DNA of 64,000 bases from Paeniglutamicibacter sulfureus. Lineage in GTDB: Bacteria; Actinomycetota; Actinomycetes; Actinomycetales; Micrococcaceae. The translations under genes and the position numbers were made by a program. The notes below the pieces were generated by a model that was not told the DNA's origin, searched no databases, and saw only the letters and a list, made by a program, of their open reading frames with translations. The stretch is taken from the NCBI RefSeq assembly GCF_030512175.1, contig NZ_JAULBL010000002.1:35589-99588 (forward strand), given 5' to 3'. Of the stretch, positions 43,978-52,737 are shown piece by piece (position 1 is the first letter of the stretch; each line of letters starts with the position of its first letter).

Positions 43978-44068
43978 GGTTTTGCCCCTTTCCTGCATTA
44001 ATCGTAGTGGCCGCGTGTCCCCGATTCGGACTCGTTCCTGCAACGATTGCTTCCCGGGTAAGACAAAT

Positions 44069-44112
44069 CACGGCGGCTTTCCGAACCAGGATTCGTCGGG
44101 AAAGCCGCCGTG
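44069..44112 (-). terminator. Terminator-like hairpin
   Basis: CACGGCGGCTTTCC (44069-44082) and its perfect complement at 44099-44112 form a 14-bp stem with a 16-base loop. On the minus strand it lies 23 bases after the stop of the small membrane protein gene and is followed by ATTTGTCTT. Confidence 0.7.
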
Positions 44113-44134
44113 AACGCGTTGGAACGCGGAGCGG

Positions 44135-44431
44135 TTACTTGCGCCGGCCGGCCACCAGCGATGCGAGAATCACCGCGGCGGTGACGGAATTGACGGCGGG
44201 CCAGGCGCCGATCTTCTTGGCCAGCGGATGGGATGCCCCGAATGCTGCAAGGTAGAGCCCAGTCAGGGCAGCTGCCCTCGGGGTTCCGGCGTTGGCTTTC
44301 CACAGAAGGAAGGCACCGGTTCCCGCTGCGGCCAGCACCGCGCCGCCCAGCGGGCGGTTCTTCGTGGTGCGGGCGGTGGCGAAGCCGCCGATGAGTCCGG
44401 TTCCGGCAATTGCCGAGGGCAGGAATGACAT
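44135..44431 (-). CDS. Small membrane protein of unknown function
   Basis: The product has 98 residues with about three hydrophobic segments (SAIAGTGLIGGFATA, GGAVLAAAGTGAFLLW and VNSVTAAVILASLVAG) and a basic C-terminus GRRK. It lies 28 bases downstream of the DUF3105 gene on the same strand and probably belongs to that operon. I do not recognise a family with known function. Confidence 0.7.
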   Translation of the reverse strand: MSFLPSAIAGTGLIGGFATARTTKNRPLGGAVLAAAGTGAFLLWKANAGTPRAAALTGLYLAAFGASHPLAKKIGAWPAVNSVTAAVILASLVAGRRK

Positions 44432-44459
44432 GGTTGGTGTTCTCCTTTTTCCTTCTAGC

Positions 44460-45068
44460 TTAGATGCCGATGCCGCCGGTGCATGGGGCGCCGGGCTCGA
44501 GGGTCTGCGGGCCCTGGCGGTATTTCGTGATGAAGGTCTTGATGCGCGGGTCGTCCGGGGAATCGACGCTGAGCTGTTCTCCCCAGGCCGTGAGCTTGAT
44601 CTTCTCTCCCTGTTCCGGGAAGGGGCTCAGGATGAGGTAAGTCTTCTCTCCCACGGCTTCCTCCAAGGCCGTGACTTCCGCATCGCTGGCCCCGTCGTAG
44701 GTGATCCATACGGCGCCGTGTTCCATCGAATGAACAGCATTGTTTTCTGGGACCGGAGCCTCATAGATCCCACAATTGAGCCAGACTGGATTGTGGTCAC
44801 CGCCCACTCCGGGCTTCTGGTCGTAGGCGACCGTTGTATCGACGTGATTGGCCGAGGCCACCTCGTAGGTCTTGACTCCGTCAATGGGGGCGGCGGCGGC
44901 TGCGGTTGCGGCAGATTTTTCCTGGGCGGCACCGCTGAGTACCACGCTGGTGGGGATGACGATGGCCAGTGCGGCGGTCGCGATCACCGCCACGGTCAAC
45001 AGCTTGGTTCGTTTTTCCTTGGCTTTTGCCTTGGCAAGGACCATTTGGGCTTCTGCGCGTTTGTTCAT
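44460..45068 (-). CDS. DUF3105 membrane-anchored protein
   Basis: This 202-residue protein has a basic N-terminus (MNKRAEAQMVLAKAKAKEKR), a single membrane helix (residues about 23-46) and an exposed DUF3105 domain. The family marker is the His-rich VHSMEHGAVWITY stretch preceded by HNPVWLNCGIYE, with conserved His and Cys that could bind a metal. Function is unknown. It is 13 bases from the DUF305 gene and forms an operon with it. Confidence 0.85.
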   Translation of the reverse strand: MNKRAEAQMVLAKAKAKEKRTKLLTVAVIATAALAIVIPTSVVLSGAAQEKSAATAAAAAPIDGVKTYEVASANHVDTTVAYDQKPGVGGDHNPVWLNCGIYEAPVPENNAVHSMEHGAVWITYDGASDAEVTALEEAVGEKTYLILSPFPEQGEKIKLTAWGEQLSVDSPDDPRIKTFITKYRQGPQTLEPGAPCTGGIGI

Positions 45069-45081
45069 GGGAAGTCGTCCT

Positions 45082-45726
45082 TTAGCTCAGCTGTGAAAGC
45101 AGCTGGTTCAGGGCCGCTATTTCGGCCTCTTGGGTCTTGGTGATCTTGGTGGCGAAGGCGGCGACCATGGCGTTGTCGCCGCGTTGCAGGTAGGCCTCGG
45201 CCATTTCGACGCCGCCCTTGTGGTGGGCGATAATCAGGGTCAGGAATTGACGGTCGGCGGTCTCGCCCCGCGCGGCGGTGAGCTTTTGGATGTCGGCCTC
45301 GCTGGCCATGCCCATGGAGGCCATGGTGTGGGGTCCGCCGGGGGCGACGCTCCCGTGGCCGGCATGCGAGGCATCCTCGTTGAGAAGGTCGCTCATCCAC
45401 GTCATGGATTCACCGGTTTGGGCCAGGCCCCAGGTCTCAAGCCAGGCAAACATCTGTCCCGATTGCTGCTGCTGGGTCAAGGCAATGTCGTAGGCCATCG
45501 AGCGCACGGCAGGGTTGGTCGAATTTTCCCGAATGATCATGGAAAGCTGCACCGCTTGGTGGTGGTGCGTTTGCATGTCCCGGGAGAAGCCTGCCTCGGG
45601 GGAGGCCTCGGAGGGTAAATTGCTGCGCGGATTGGCGGATCCCAGGATCCAGCCGCCGGTGGCCATGGCCAGCATGAGTGCCACCACGGCGATGACCAGG
45701 GCGCGGGAAGTTTTCGGTTCGGACAT
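45082..45726 (-). CDS. DUF305 family secreted/anchored protein
   Basis: The protein of 214 residues has an N-terminal membrane helix (residues about 8-28) and two DUF305 repeats marked by DMQTHHHQAVQLSMII and LIIAHHKGGVEMAEAYL. These repeats form four-helix bundles with paired histidines, and family members are often found with copper genes. The Met/His-rich middle (HAGHGSVAPGGPHTMASMGM) also hints at metal binding. Role in metal handling at the cell surface is inferred. Confidence 0.87.
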   Translation of the reverse strand: MSEPKTSRALVIAVVALMLAMATGGWILGSANPRSNLPSEASPEAGFSRDMQTHHHQAVQLSMIIRENSTNPAVRSMAYDIALTQQQQSGQMFAWLETWGLAQTGESMTWMSDLLNEDASHAGHGSVAPGGPHTMASMGMASEADIQKLTAARGETADRQFLTLIIAHHKGGVEMAEAYLQRGDNAMVAAFATKITKTQEAEIAALNQLLSQLS

Positions 45727-45800
45727 AGTGGGTCCTCGGAACGAAGAAGGCGGTGCACCCGGAATCGGGCACGCGGACGGCAGGAGGAGGAAGCCGTTTT

Positions 45801-46136
45801 CTACGTTCGGGAAATGGAGAGTTCGTGCAAATCCGGTGCCCGTGCCTGCTGGTCCGACATGTGGCCATGTGCAGCCGGGCCTGCCGGCGCGGCCCCATAG
45901 GCTCCCGAGGTGTCGGGGCGCGGTGCAATCTGGGCGACGTTTAGCTGGGGGTCCACGATCGGTTCGCAAAGGTGCTGGGTGGGCGAATCCGTCGGGCAAT
46001 GCCATGTTCCGGCCGTCTGCGCCGTATTTGCTTGAATCGGGGACGCGGACCCCTTGGGATCGGAACCCAGGGATTGACCCAGAGGCAGCATCAAGGCCAG
46101 GGCAAGCAGCAGTCCGATGAATCGCTTCATGCACAT
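45801..46136 (-). CDS. Small secreted protein
   Basis: About 111 residues with a clear signal peptide (KRFIGLLLALALMLPLGQSLG). The mature part has two cysteines (WHCPTD and HLCEPI), which may form a disulfide, and a His/Met-containing HGHMSDQQ tail. No family recognised. The ATG at 46136 follows AAGGG by four bases; the ATG at 46130 is an alternative. It is the first gene of the group with DUF305 and DUF3105 on the minus strand. Confidence 0.6.
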   Translation of the reverse strand: MCMKRFIGLLLALALMLPLGQSLGSDPKGSASPIQANTAQTAGTWHCPTDSPTQHLCEPIVDPQLNVAQIAPRPDTSGAYGAAPAGPAAHGHMSDQQARAPDLHELSISRT

Positions 46137-46283
46137 GCCGCCCTTCAAGCCCGGTGAAAATTGTTAGTTGAGGAATCAACGGTATAAACGTCAGTTGTGC
46201 ATTGGCTGTGAGACAGGTTGGGATACCTCATCCCCAACGCGGCTGGTGCAATCGGTGCGCGGGGCAAGACATAGGCTGGCTGA

Positions 46284-47015
46284 ATGGAAATCATTGAGCG
46301 GTGGTGGCAAGCGGTGCTCGCGGGCTTCAACAGCAGCGATCCGTTGACACTGACCCCTTGGCCGTTGCTGGGCCTGGCTGCCTTGTGCGTGCTGCTGACC
46401 GTGCCGCGGGCAACCTGGCGGATTTTTGGGCTGTACGTGACATTCGTGCACGAACTGGGCCATGCTTTTGCTGCGTTGCTGACAGGAAGGTTCATCCACG
46501 GATTGAAGATCCGGCTGGATCATTCGGGGGAATTGGCCAGCAGCGGCAAGCCGGGATTCTCCGCGGTGTTCAGCGGCTTCTGGGGGTACCCGACACCTGC
46601 GGTGGTGGGCATGGCACTGGTCGCATCGACGTATTACGGCCATGCTTCTGCAGCACTTTCCATCGGCGCCCTCATCCTGCTGGGTTCGCTGATCTTCCTG
46701 CGCAATTGGGCGGGCATCGCGGTGGCGCTTTGCTCTGCGCTGGCAGCTCAGCTGCTGGTGGTCTACACCCCCGTCAGGGCCATCGCCTGGGTAGTGCTTG
46801 GACTGGGCCTGATGCTCTTGGTCGGATCGGTGCGAGACCTGTTCAAGGTCATTGGCGTACACACCCGCCGGCGCGGATTGATAGCCTCCTCGGACGCCTA
46901 CATCCTTGCCACGCGAAGTTGGTTGCCAGCCTGGTTTTGGCTTTTTGGCTTCACCGTCGTGATTGGCGGCTCGGTGTTGATTGCGGGCTGGATGATCGCT
47001 TTGATGCTGCGCTAG
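46284..47015 (+). CDS. M50-family membrane metallopeptidase (M50B)
   Basis: The protein of 243 residues has six or so hydrophobic helices and the zinc motif HELGH in FVHELGHAFAALLTGR near residue 57. This is the Peptidase_M50B layout, related to site-2 proteases, but no PDZ domain is present and the second metal motif is not obvious. It may cleave within the membrane or be a non-proteolytic homologue. Monocistronic. Confidence 0.82.
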   Translation: MEIIERWWQAVLAGFNSSDPLTLTPWPLLGLAALCVLLTVPRATWRIFGLYVTFVHELGHAFAALLTGRFIHGLKIRLDHSGELASSGKPGFSAVFSGFWGYPTPAVVGMALVASTYYGHASAALSIGALILLGSLIFLRNWAGIAVALCSALAAQLLVVYTPVRAIAWVVLGLGLMLLVGSVRDLFKVIGVHTRRRGLIASSDAYILATRSWLPAWFWLFGFTVVIGGSVLIAGWMIALMLR

Positions 47016-47027
47016 CGTCGGGTCATT

Positions 47028-47057
47028 ATTCTCCCCATCGACATTCTCCCCATCGAC
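47028..47057. repeat. Tandem 15-bp direct repeat
   Basis: ATTCTCCCCATCGAC occurs twice in a row (47028-47042 and 47043-47057), directly after the M50 gene. It looks like a slippage duplication. Confidence 0.8.
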
Positions 47058-47135
47058 CGCGGCGGTTGGACGGCATGGGTGGGCCGCGGGATGCGGAGCG
47101 TTAGGCTCACTGGCCACCCCGTACGGCGATGTCGA

Positions 47136-47330
47136 TCATGCAGGCCGCGGTTTGGATGTTGCGCCCAGGACGGGCCGCCGGCCGGCGGGCTGTCTTTGGA
47201 TGAAATGCAACGCAAGTGCCCTCTGGATATCAGGTTCGTCCACCTCATAGGCCCTGGATATTTGTTCCAGCGTCCACCCGGCGGTGCGCAGCTCCATGAG
47301 GGTTGGATAGGCGGGCATGCCAATACGCAT
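47136..47330 (-). CDS. Small DUF433-like helix-turn-helix protein
   Basis: This 64-residue protein starts at ATG 47330, seven bases after GGGAGC. The segment YPTLMELRTAGWTLEQISRA then DEPDIQRALALHF resembles the C-terminal helix-turn-helix half of DUF433 proteins, some of which act as antitoxins. There is no adjacent toxin gene. The similarity is by eye only. Confidence 0.5.
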   Translation of the reverse strand: MRIGMPAYPTLMELRTAGWTLEQISRAYEVDEPDIQRALALHFIQRQPAGRRPVLGATSKPRPA

Positions 47331-47501
47331 GGTCACCGCTCCCTTCAGACTGGGTCGATAAGTACATTCAACAACACGACACAGACACTTTGGCCGGTGA
47401 CAATAGGCTGCGCCGCCCTCAGGGAATCTGCTGCGGGGCACATCTTTCGCCTAGTGTGGGTAGAAGGGGGAACCGCCGCGAGATAAGGGATGCACACAGC
47501 C

Positions 47502-48992
47502 ATGGCAATCTTTGAATACACGACCCACCTGCCCTACCCGCGGGAAACGGTTTTCCGCTGGTTTGAGCGACCCGGCGCCTTGCCCCGGCTTTCGGCTCCG
47601 TTTAGCGGTTCAATCAGGCAGGAACCGGACAAGGGAATTGCCGTGGGATCGCGGGCCATCATGGATGTGGCGGCACCGGGGACACTGGGCACCGGCCTTG
47701 CCGCCGCCGTCGCCGCCGGGGCCCAGGCGCTGGGACTTCCCGGCCGGGTGCGCGCCGAAATCCCGTGGCATGCCAAGCACATTTCCCTCAACCCCGGGCA
47801 CGATTTCACCGACATCATGGAGTCTGGGCCGCTGGCCCGCTGGGAACATCAGCACCTATTCACCGACGACGGCGACGGGCAGAACCGCGGCACCATGATG
47901 CGCGACGTCGTGGAGTACGAGCTCCCGCTCCTGGGCAGGCTTCCCCGGGGCCGCGCACACAAGATCGCCGAGCGGGCCTTCAAACACGAACTCATCCAGG
48001 TCTTCCGGTACCGGGAACGGATGCTCAGGGCGGACCTGGCCTTCCACGCAAGTCATGACGCCAAGCCACTGACGATTGCCGTGGCCGGTGCCTCCGGCCT
48101 GATAGGCACCCAGCTTTGCGCCCTGCTGGGCGGTGGCGGGCACCGCGTCAAGCGACTGGTGCGCGACCGGCACGCGGCCACCGGCGAAGACACGATCTTC
48201 TGGGCGCCGGATCACGCGGTGCTCGACGCCGAGGATCTGCGCGATGTCGATGCCGTGGTGAACCTGGCAGGACACACCATTGGCGGAAGGTTCACTGCAA
48301 GTGCCAAGGAGGAAATCCGATCCTCGCGCGTGCTGGGAACCGGTCTGCTCGCCCGCGCGTTGGCATCCCTCGCCAAGGACGGGAAGCAACGCAGCCTCAT
48401 CGTGGCCTCGGGCATTGGCATTTATGGGGCGAATCCTCACGCCGCAGGGCGGGCTGTTCCACTGGGGGAGGACGCCGAACCCGGAAAGGATTTCCTCGCG
48501 GAGGTCTGCGCGGCCTGGGAAGATGCATGTTCGCCCGCTCGCGAGGCTGGGGTGCGCGTCGTCAATGTGCGTACCGGCCTGGTGCAGTCGCCGGCCACCG
48601 GTGTCCTGCAACGGATGCTGCCGCTCTACGCCCTGGGCCTGGGAGGGCCCCTGGGATCGGAGGCCTGGCAGTCCTGGATCAGCATCGACGACGTGGTCGG
48701 CATCTATGCCCATGCGCTGTTGACCGATTCGCTGGTCGGACCCGTCAACGCGGTCGCTCCGCACCCGGTGCAGGCCAAGGATTATGCGCAGGTCCTGGGC
48801 AAGGTTTTGCGCCGGCCCGCCCGCATACCGGTCCCCGCGTTCGGGCCCAGGCTACTGCTGGGCAAGCAAGGTGCCGAGGAACTGGCGTTCGCCGACCAGC
48901 TCGTCTCCGGCCGCAAGGTCGAGGACAGCGGCTACCTGTTCAGGCATCCGGATCTGGAATCGGCTTTGCGTCACGTGTTGGGGCATTCCTAG
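47502..48992 (+). CDS. TIGR01777 family protein (SRPBCC + NAD-dependent epimerase fusion)
   Basis: The protein of 496 residues has an N-terminal START/SRPBCC-like domain (residues about 1-150, FEYTTHLPYPRETVFRWFER) and a C-terminal Rossmann epimerase domain beginning VAGASGLIGTQL near residue 190, with NLAGHTIGGRFTASAKEEI and VRTGLV as TIGR01777 markers. In other bacteria the epimerase part is linked to cell division (YfcH/SulA-like labels), but function is not established. The ATG at 47502 (MAIFEY) fits the domain start; an in-frame ATG at 47490 is possible. Confidence 0.88.
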   Translation: MAIFEYTTHLPYPRETVFRWFERPGALPRLSAPFSGSIRQEPDKGIAVGSRAIMDVAAPGTLGTGLAAAVAAGAQALGLPGRVRAEIPWHAKHISLNPGHDFTDIMESGPLARWEHQHLFTDDGDGQNRGTMMRDVVEYELPLLGRLPRGRAHKIAERAFKHELIQVFRYRERMLRADLAFHASHDAKPLTIAVAGASGLIGTQLCALLGGGGHRVKRLVRDRHAATGEDTIFWAPDHAVLDAEDLRDVDAVVNLAGHTIGGRFTASAKEEIRSSRVLGTGLLARALASLAKDGKQRSLIVASGIGIYGANPHAAGRAVPLGEDAEPGKDFLAEVCAAWEDACSPAREAGVRVVNVRTGLVQSPATGVLQRMLPLYALGLGGPLGSEAWQSWISIDDVVGIYAHALLTDSLVGPVNAVAPHPVQAKDYAQVLGKVLRRPARIPVPAFGPRLLLGKQGAEELAFADQLVSGRKVEDSGYLFRHPDLESALRHVLGHS

Positions 48993-49002
48993 CAGTGCGC
49001 CC

Positions 49003-50127
49003 TTAGCGGTCGGCACCGTGGCGTCTGCCCACCAGATATGCCCCGATGGTGCCGGCGGCCGCTGACAGCAGTCCCCAGGGCACTCTCGGACCTGGCAATT
49101 CGGCGTCGGGGTGCGCCTCCCCGCCCGCGCGAACCCGCAGGGCACGCGCCTCTTCATGGTCATCAAGCAGGGCCAATTGCGCCTTGGCGATTCCCGTGTC
49201 GTCGCGGGTTGGCAACGCCAGTTCATCCTCCACAGCCAGACCTGCGCGCAATTCCCGGACTCGTTCGACTTCGGCGTCAAGTTCGGAACCCAGCAGCAGC
49301 GAGATATTTGCCAGCCAGATCCACAACAGCAGAATGATCACGCCTCCCAGGGCGCCGTAGGCGCTTTGGTACTTGCTGAAGTTCACCACGTAGAAGAAGA
49401 ATCCCGAGGTACTGATAGCCAGGATCACCAAGGCACCCAGGGACCCGGCACTGATCCAGCGAAACCTGGGCTGCCTGACGTTCGGGGTGAAATGGTAGAG
49501 CAGTGCGACCATGAGCACCGCAATCAGCACGAGCACCGGCCATTTGGCAATGTTCCACGCCAAGAGCGTCGCCTCGCCGAGGCCCAACACGGAGCCGATT
49601 CCCTCGGCCACGGGTCCCGAAAGGACCAGGATGGCAATGGCCACCACCGCCAGACACAGGATCACCAAGGTCAACAGGTACATCTGGGGCCGCAGCTTCC
49701 ACAGGGGACGGCCTTCGGCGGTGGAATAGGTGCGGTTCAGGGCCCTGCCGAATGCGCCCACGTAGGCCGAGGCCGACCACAGGGCCACCAGCAAACCGGC
49801 AATCAACGTCCAGCCGGCCCCGGTCTGTTGCCCGAGCTGGATCAGCAGGGTTTCGGCGTTGGTGCCCATCTCGGAGGTGCTGATCTGGCTGATGGTCTGG
49901 ACCATAAAATCCCTGGTCTCGGGTCCGCTGCTGATCAATGAGAGCATCGAGAGCAATGCCAGTATCCCTGGAACCATTGAAAGCACCGAATAATAGGTCA
50001 GCGCGGCCGCAAGGTCAGTGGCCCCGTCCCGGGAAAACTCCCGTACCGTTCGCTTTATGGCATAGAGCCAGGAATCCCTGCGTAGTTCGAGTTCACTGCT
50101 TTGTGTCTGGTCCACTGGGGAATCCAC
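49003..50127 (-). CDS. YihY/BrkB family membrane protein
   Basis: The protein of 374 residues has six membrane helices and the family markers GATDLAAALTYYSVLSMVPG at the N-terminal side, ASAYVGAFGRALNRTY, and YGALGGVIILLLWIWLANISL. Family members were once called ribonuclease BN by mistake and are now treated as integral membrane proteins of unknown function. The C-terminal 90 residues are hydrophilic and end with a small helix. It is convergent with the TIGR01777 gene. Confidence 0.87.
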   Translation of the reverse strand: MDSPVDQTQSSELELRRDSWLYAIKRTVREFSRDGATDLAAALTYYSVLSMVPGILALLSMLSLISSGPETRDFMVQTISQISTSEMGTNAETLLIQLGQQTGAGWTLIAGLLVALWSASAYVGAFGRALNRTYSTAEGRPLWKLRPQMYLLTLVILCLAVVAIAILVLSGPVAEGIGSVLGLGEATLLAWNIAKWPVLVLIAVLMVALLYHFTPNVRQPRFRWISAGSLGALVILAISTSGFFFYVVNFSKYQSAYGALGGVIILLLWIWLANISLLLGSELDAEVERVRELRAGLAVEDELALPTRDDTGIAKAQLALLDDHEEARALRVRAGGEAHPDAELPGPRVPWGLLSAAAGTIGAYLVGRRHGADR

Positions 50128-50170
50128 CTGCTTCCGGCGAGGCTGGCATGGTCATTTCCCACCTTACTTC

Positions 50171-51040
50171 CTAGGTTCCCCTGCGCATGGAACGTGCGGA
50201 CCGAAATCCGTCGGCGGCCAAGATGACCAGTGCCAGGACTATGGGTGCGTAGGTGAATGCGTCACGGAGAAAGAGCTGCTCGCCCATGGCAACGGCGGCC
50301 ACCAGGAGCAACACCGGTTCGACGTAGCTGAGCAACCCGAAAAGCGAAAGGGAAAGCATGGAGGCGGCACCCAGGTAGAGGAACATTGCCAAGGCACCTA
50401 ACACCCCGATGGACAGCACTGGAACGATGGCCGCCTCGGGCCCGCGGACTCCGGTGAGGATGAAATAGACGGCCAGCGGCGTGAGGAACAGGATCTCGAG
50501 CGTGAAGGCGGCATTGGATTCAAAGCGCGCGGCTCGCCGTGCCGCAAAATACACGGGATACCCGAGGCAAATCAGCAAGGTGGGCCAGGCCAGGCCGCCG
50601 GCGAAGACCACTTGGTGGCCCACGCCGAGGACTGCCAGGGCGACGGCGATTTTCTGTCCCCTGGACAGCCGCTCGGCAAAGGCCGCCCGGCCCACCACCA
50701 CCATGACCAGGGGGAGCAGGAAGTAGCCGAGCGACGTCGCCAAAGCGAACCCGTTCATGGGCGCATACATGAAGAGCCAGAGCTGGACGCCCACCAGCGA
50801 GCTGGCAACGGCTCCGTAAACCAGCAGGCCGGGTCTGGCCCTGATGCGCCCGAGCAAGGCAACCATTTGGACCCGGCGACCCGGAACCAGCGCATAGAAC
50901 GGGGCAACTATCAGCAGGGTCAGCACTATTCGCCACCCGTAGACCTCCGTGTGTCCGATGTCCTTCAGGGAACCGGAAATGAGGAAGATGGCTGCGAACA
51001 GTCCAGAGGCCGCCAGGGAGGCAAGAACGCCGCGATTCAT
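50171..51040 (-). CDS. EamA/RarD-like drug/metabolite transporter
   Basis: The protein of 289 residues has ten hydrophobic helices arranged as two EamA halves. EVYGWRIVLTLLIVAP and NGFALATSLGYFLLPL are typical of the RarD branch. Members export or import small molecules; the substrate is unknown. It lies 44 bases after the YihY/BrkB gene on the same strand. Confidence 0.85.
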   Translation of the reverse strand: MNRGVLASLAASGLFAAIFLISGSLKDIGHTEVYGWRIVLTLLIVAPFYALVPGRRVQMVALLGRIRARPGLLVYGAVASSLVGVQLWLFMYAPMNGFALATSLGYFLLPLVMVVVGRAAFAERLSRGQKIAVALAVLGVGHQVVFAGGLAWPTLLICLGYPVYFAARRAARFESNAAFTLEILFLTPLAVYFILTGVRGPEAAIVPVLSIGVLGALAMFLYLGAASMLSLSLFGLLSYVEPVLLLVAAVAMGEQLFLRDAFTYAPIVLALVILAADGFRSARSMRRGT

Positions 51041-51112
51041 CGATGACGCTCCGTAATTCGTATTCGACTTGGTGTTTCAGTCTAGCGATCCAGCGTTCCG
51101 GGCCTGGCCCAA

Positions 51113-51931
51113 CTAGACTTCCAGCTTTCGCCTGATAAACGAGGAGAGCTGGTCGACAAGGATGATCAGCACCAGGACCACCACGATCTGGGTGGCCATC
51201 GCATCGAAGCGGAACGACTTGATGGACTGGTTGATCAGCAACCCGATGCCGCCGGCCCCGACCAGTCCCAAGACCAGCGAGGAACGGACGTTCACGTCGA
51301 AGCGGTACAGCAGCAATCCCACGAACTGGCCCAGTGCCATGGGCAGCGCGGCATGGGTGACCTGCTGGAACCGCGAGGCCCCGGCCGTTGCCAACGCCTG
51401 TTGGGGGCCGGAATCGGTTTCCTCCATAGACTCCGCCCACAGTTTTCCCATGACGCCGGTGTTGTGGCAGATCAACGCGAGCACGCCGGCAAAGGGGCCA
51501 AGTCCCACCGCGGTGACGAAGATCAGCGCGAAGACGATGTCCGGCACCGCCCGGAAGAAGGAGAGGACTGCGCGGGAGAGCTGGTAGACGAGCCGGTGCG
51601 GCGTGGTGGTGCGCGAAGCGAACACCGCCAGCAACAATGCCGTTGGGATGGAAAGGGTGGTGCCCAGCAACCCGATCCACAGGGTCACGGTGGTCGCCTT
51701 CAGTGCCGGGGCGAGGACCGATTCCCAGTCAAGGTCCGGCGGGAAGGCGTCGGCCAGGAACGAGGCCATGCCCTCGGCGCCCGTGACCAGTGCCGACACC
51801 TCGAAGTCAGTGCCGCGCAGCGCGAAAACGTGCAGGACGATGAACGCCGCGATGGCGGTGAGGATCGAGGTGATCCGCCACCCGGCGTTGGGGACCTTGG
51901 GGACTGAAAGGGAGGGAACCTGCGTGCTCAT
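51113..51931 (-). CDS. phnE: Phosphonate ABC transporter permease
   Basis: The product (272 residues) has about six membrane helices and the binding-protein-dependent permease motif near the C-terminus (LGLVGAGGIGLLINQSI), typical of PhnE. With PhnD and PhnC it forms a phosphonate importer. Its ATG overlaps the phnC stop by four bases. Last gene of the leftward phosphonate operon. Confidence 0.9.
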   Translation of the reverse strand: MSTQVPSLSVPKVPNAGWRITSILTAIAAFIVLHVFALRGTDFEVSALVTGAEGMASFLADAFPPDLDWESVLAPALKATTVTLWIGLLGTTLSIPTALLLAVFASRTTTPHRLVYQLSRAVLSFFRAVPDIVFALIFVTAVGLGPFAGVLALICHNTGVMGKLWAESMEETDSGPQQALATAGASRFQQVTHAALPMALGQFVGLLLYRFDVNVRSSLVLGLVGAGGIGLLINQSIKSFRFDAMATQIVVVLVLIILVDQLSSFIRRKLEV

Positions 51932-52737
51932 GCCGCTGCTCGATTCGGGGTGTAGAGGCGGGACTGCATGGAGGCGTCGAGTCCGGAGATGTCCCCGGAG
52001 TATTCGATGCGGCCGTTGACCAGTCCAATGACGTTGTCCGCGTGGCGCAGGGCCAGGTCCGGCTGGTGCAGGACCGCCGCGACTGCCAGGTTCTCCGCGT
52101 GGGCCAGTTCGGCCAGCAGGGCCATGACTTCCTCGGCGGCGCGCGGGTCGAGCGCGGAGACCGGCTCGTCGGCCAGCAGCACCGAGGCGCGCTGGCACAG
52201 GGCGCGGGCCACGGCCACGCGCTGGGCCTGGCCGCCGGAGAGCCGGCCGGCCTTCTCGTGGGCGCGATCGGCCATGCCGACGCGGGCCAAGGCAGCCATG
52301 GCCTCTTCCTTCAGCTCGCGGGGGAAGAACATCGGGCTGACGGAGGCGGGGCCGCTGAGCCGGCCCAGGGCGCCGGCGCACACGTTCTCCAACGCCGTGC
52401 GCCGCGGGACCAAGTGGATCTTCTGGAAGACCATGGCCACCGAGGACCGTGCCCTGGCCAGTTCGGTGCCGCGCAGCGTGGACAGCTCTGTGCCGTCCAG
52501 CTTGATGGATCCGGCCTCGGGGGTTTCCAGGCCCATGATGCACTTGAGCGTGGTGGACTTGCCCGAGCCGTTGGCGCCCAGGAACGCCAGCATGGAGCCG
52601 CGGGCAAGGGTGAAATCGACGCCGTCCAGGACGGTGCGCCCGCTAAAGGACTTGGTCAGGTTCCTGACCTGCATGATCTCCTCGCCGGCCGGAACGGCAG
52701 GGTGCAAGGCGCGATGTGGCATCCGTAACGCGGTCAT
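51928..52737 (-). CDS. phnC: Phosphonate ABC transporter ATP-binding protein
   Basis: The protein of 269 residues has Walker A GANGSGKST, a VFQKIHLVPRRTALENV Q-loop typical of PhnC, the signature LSGGQAQRVAVARAL and Walker B VLLADEPVSALD. It energises phosphonate import. The ATG at 52737 shares one base with the phnD stop (TAATG); the first 20 residues are extra, and a start near MQVRNL is also possible. Confidence 0.92.
   Translation of the reverse strand: MTALRMPHRALHPAVPAGEEIMQVRNLTKSFSGRTVLDGVDFTLARGSMLAFLGANGSGKSTTLKCIMGLETPEAGSIKLDGTELSTLRGTELARARSSVAMVFQKIHLVPRRTALENVCAGALGRLSGPASVSPMFFPRELKEEAMAALARVGMADRAHEKAGRLSGGQAQRVAVARALCQRASVLLADEPVSALDPRAAEEVMALLAELAHAENLAVAAVLHQPDLALRHADNVIGLVNGRIEYSGDISGLDASMQSRLYTPNRAAA

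Noticed and set aside
51113..52543. 476-codon frame that would fuse phnE to an upstream reading of phnC DNA
   Set aside because: The ATG at 51931 overlaps the phnC stop and gives a normal PhnE; the upstream part is Gly/Arg-rich and antisense-like in composition.
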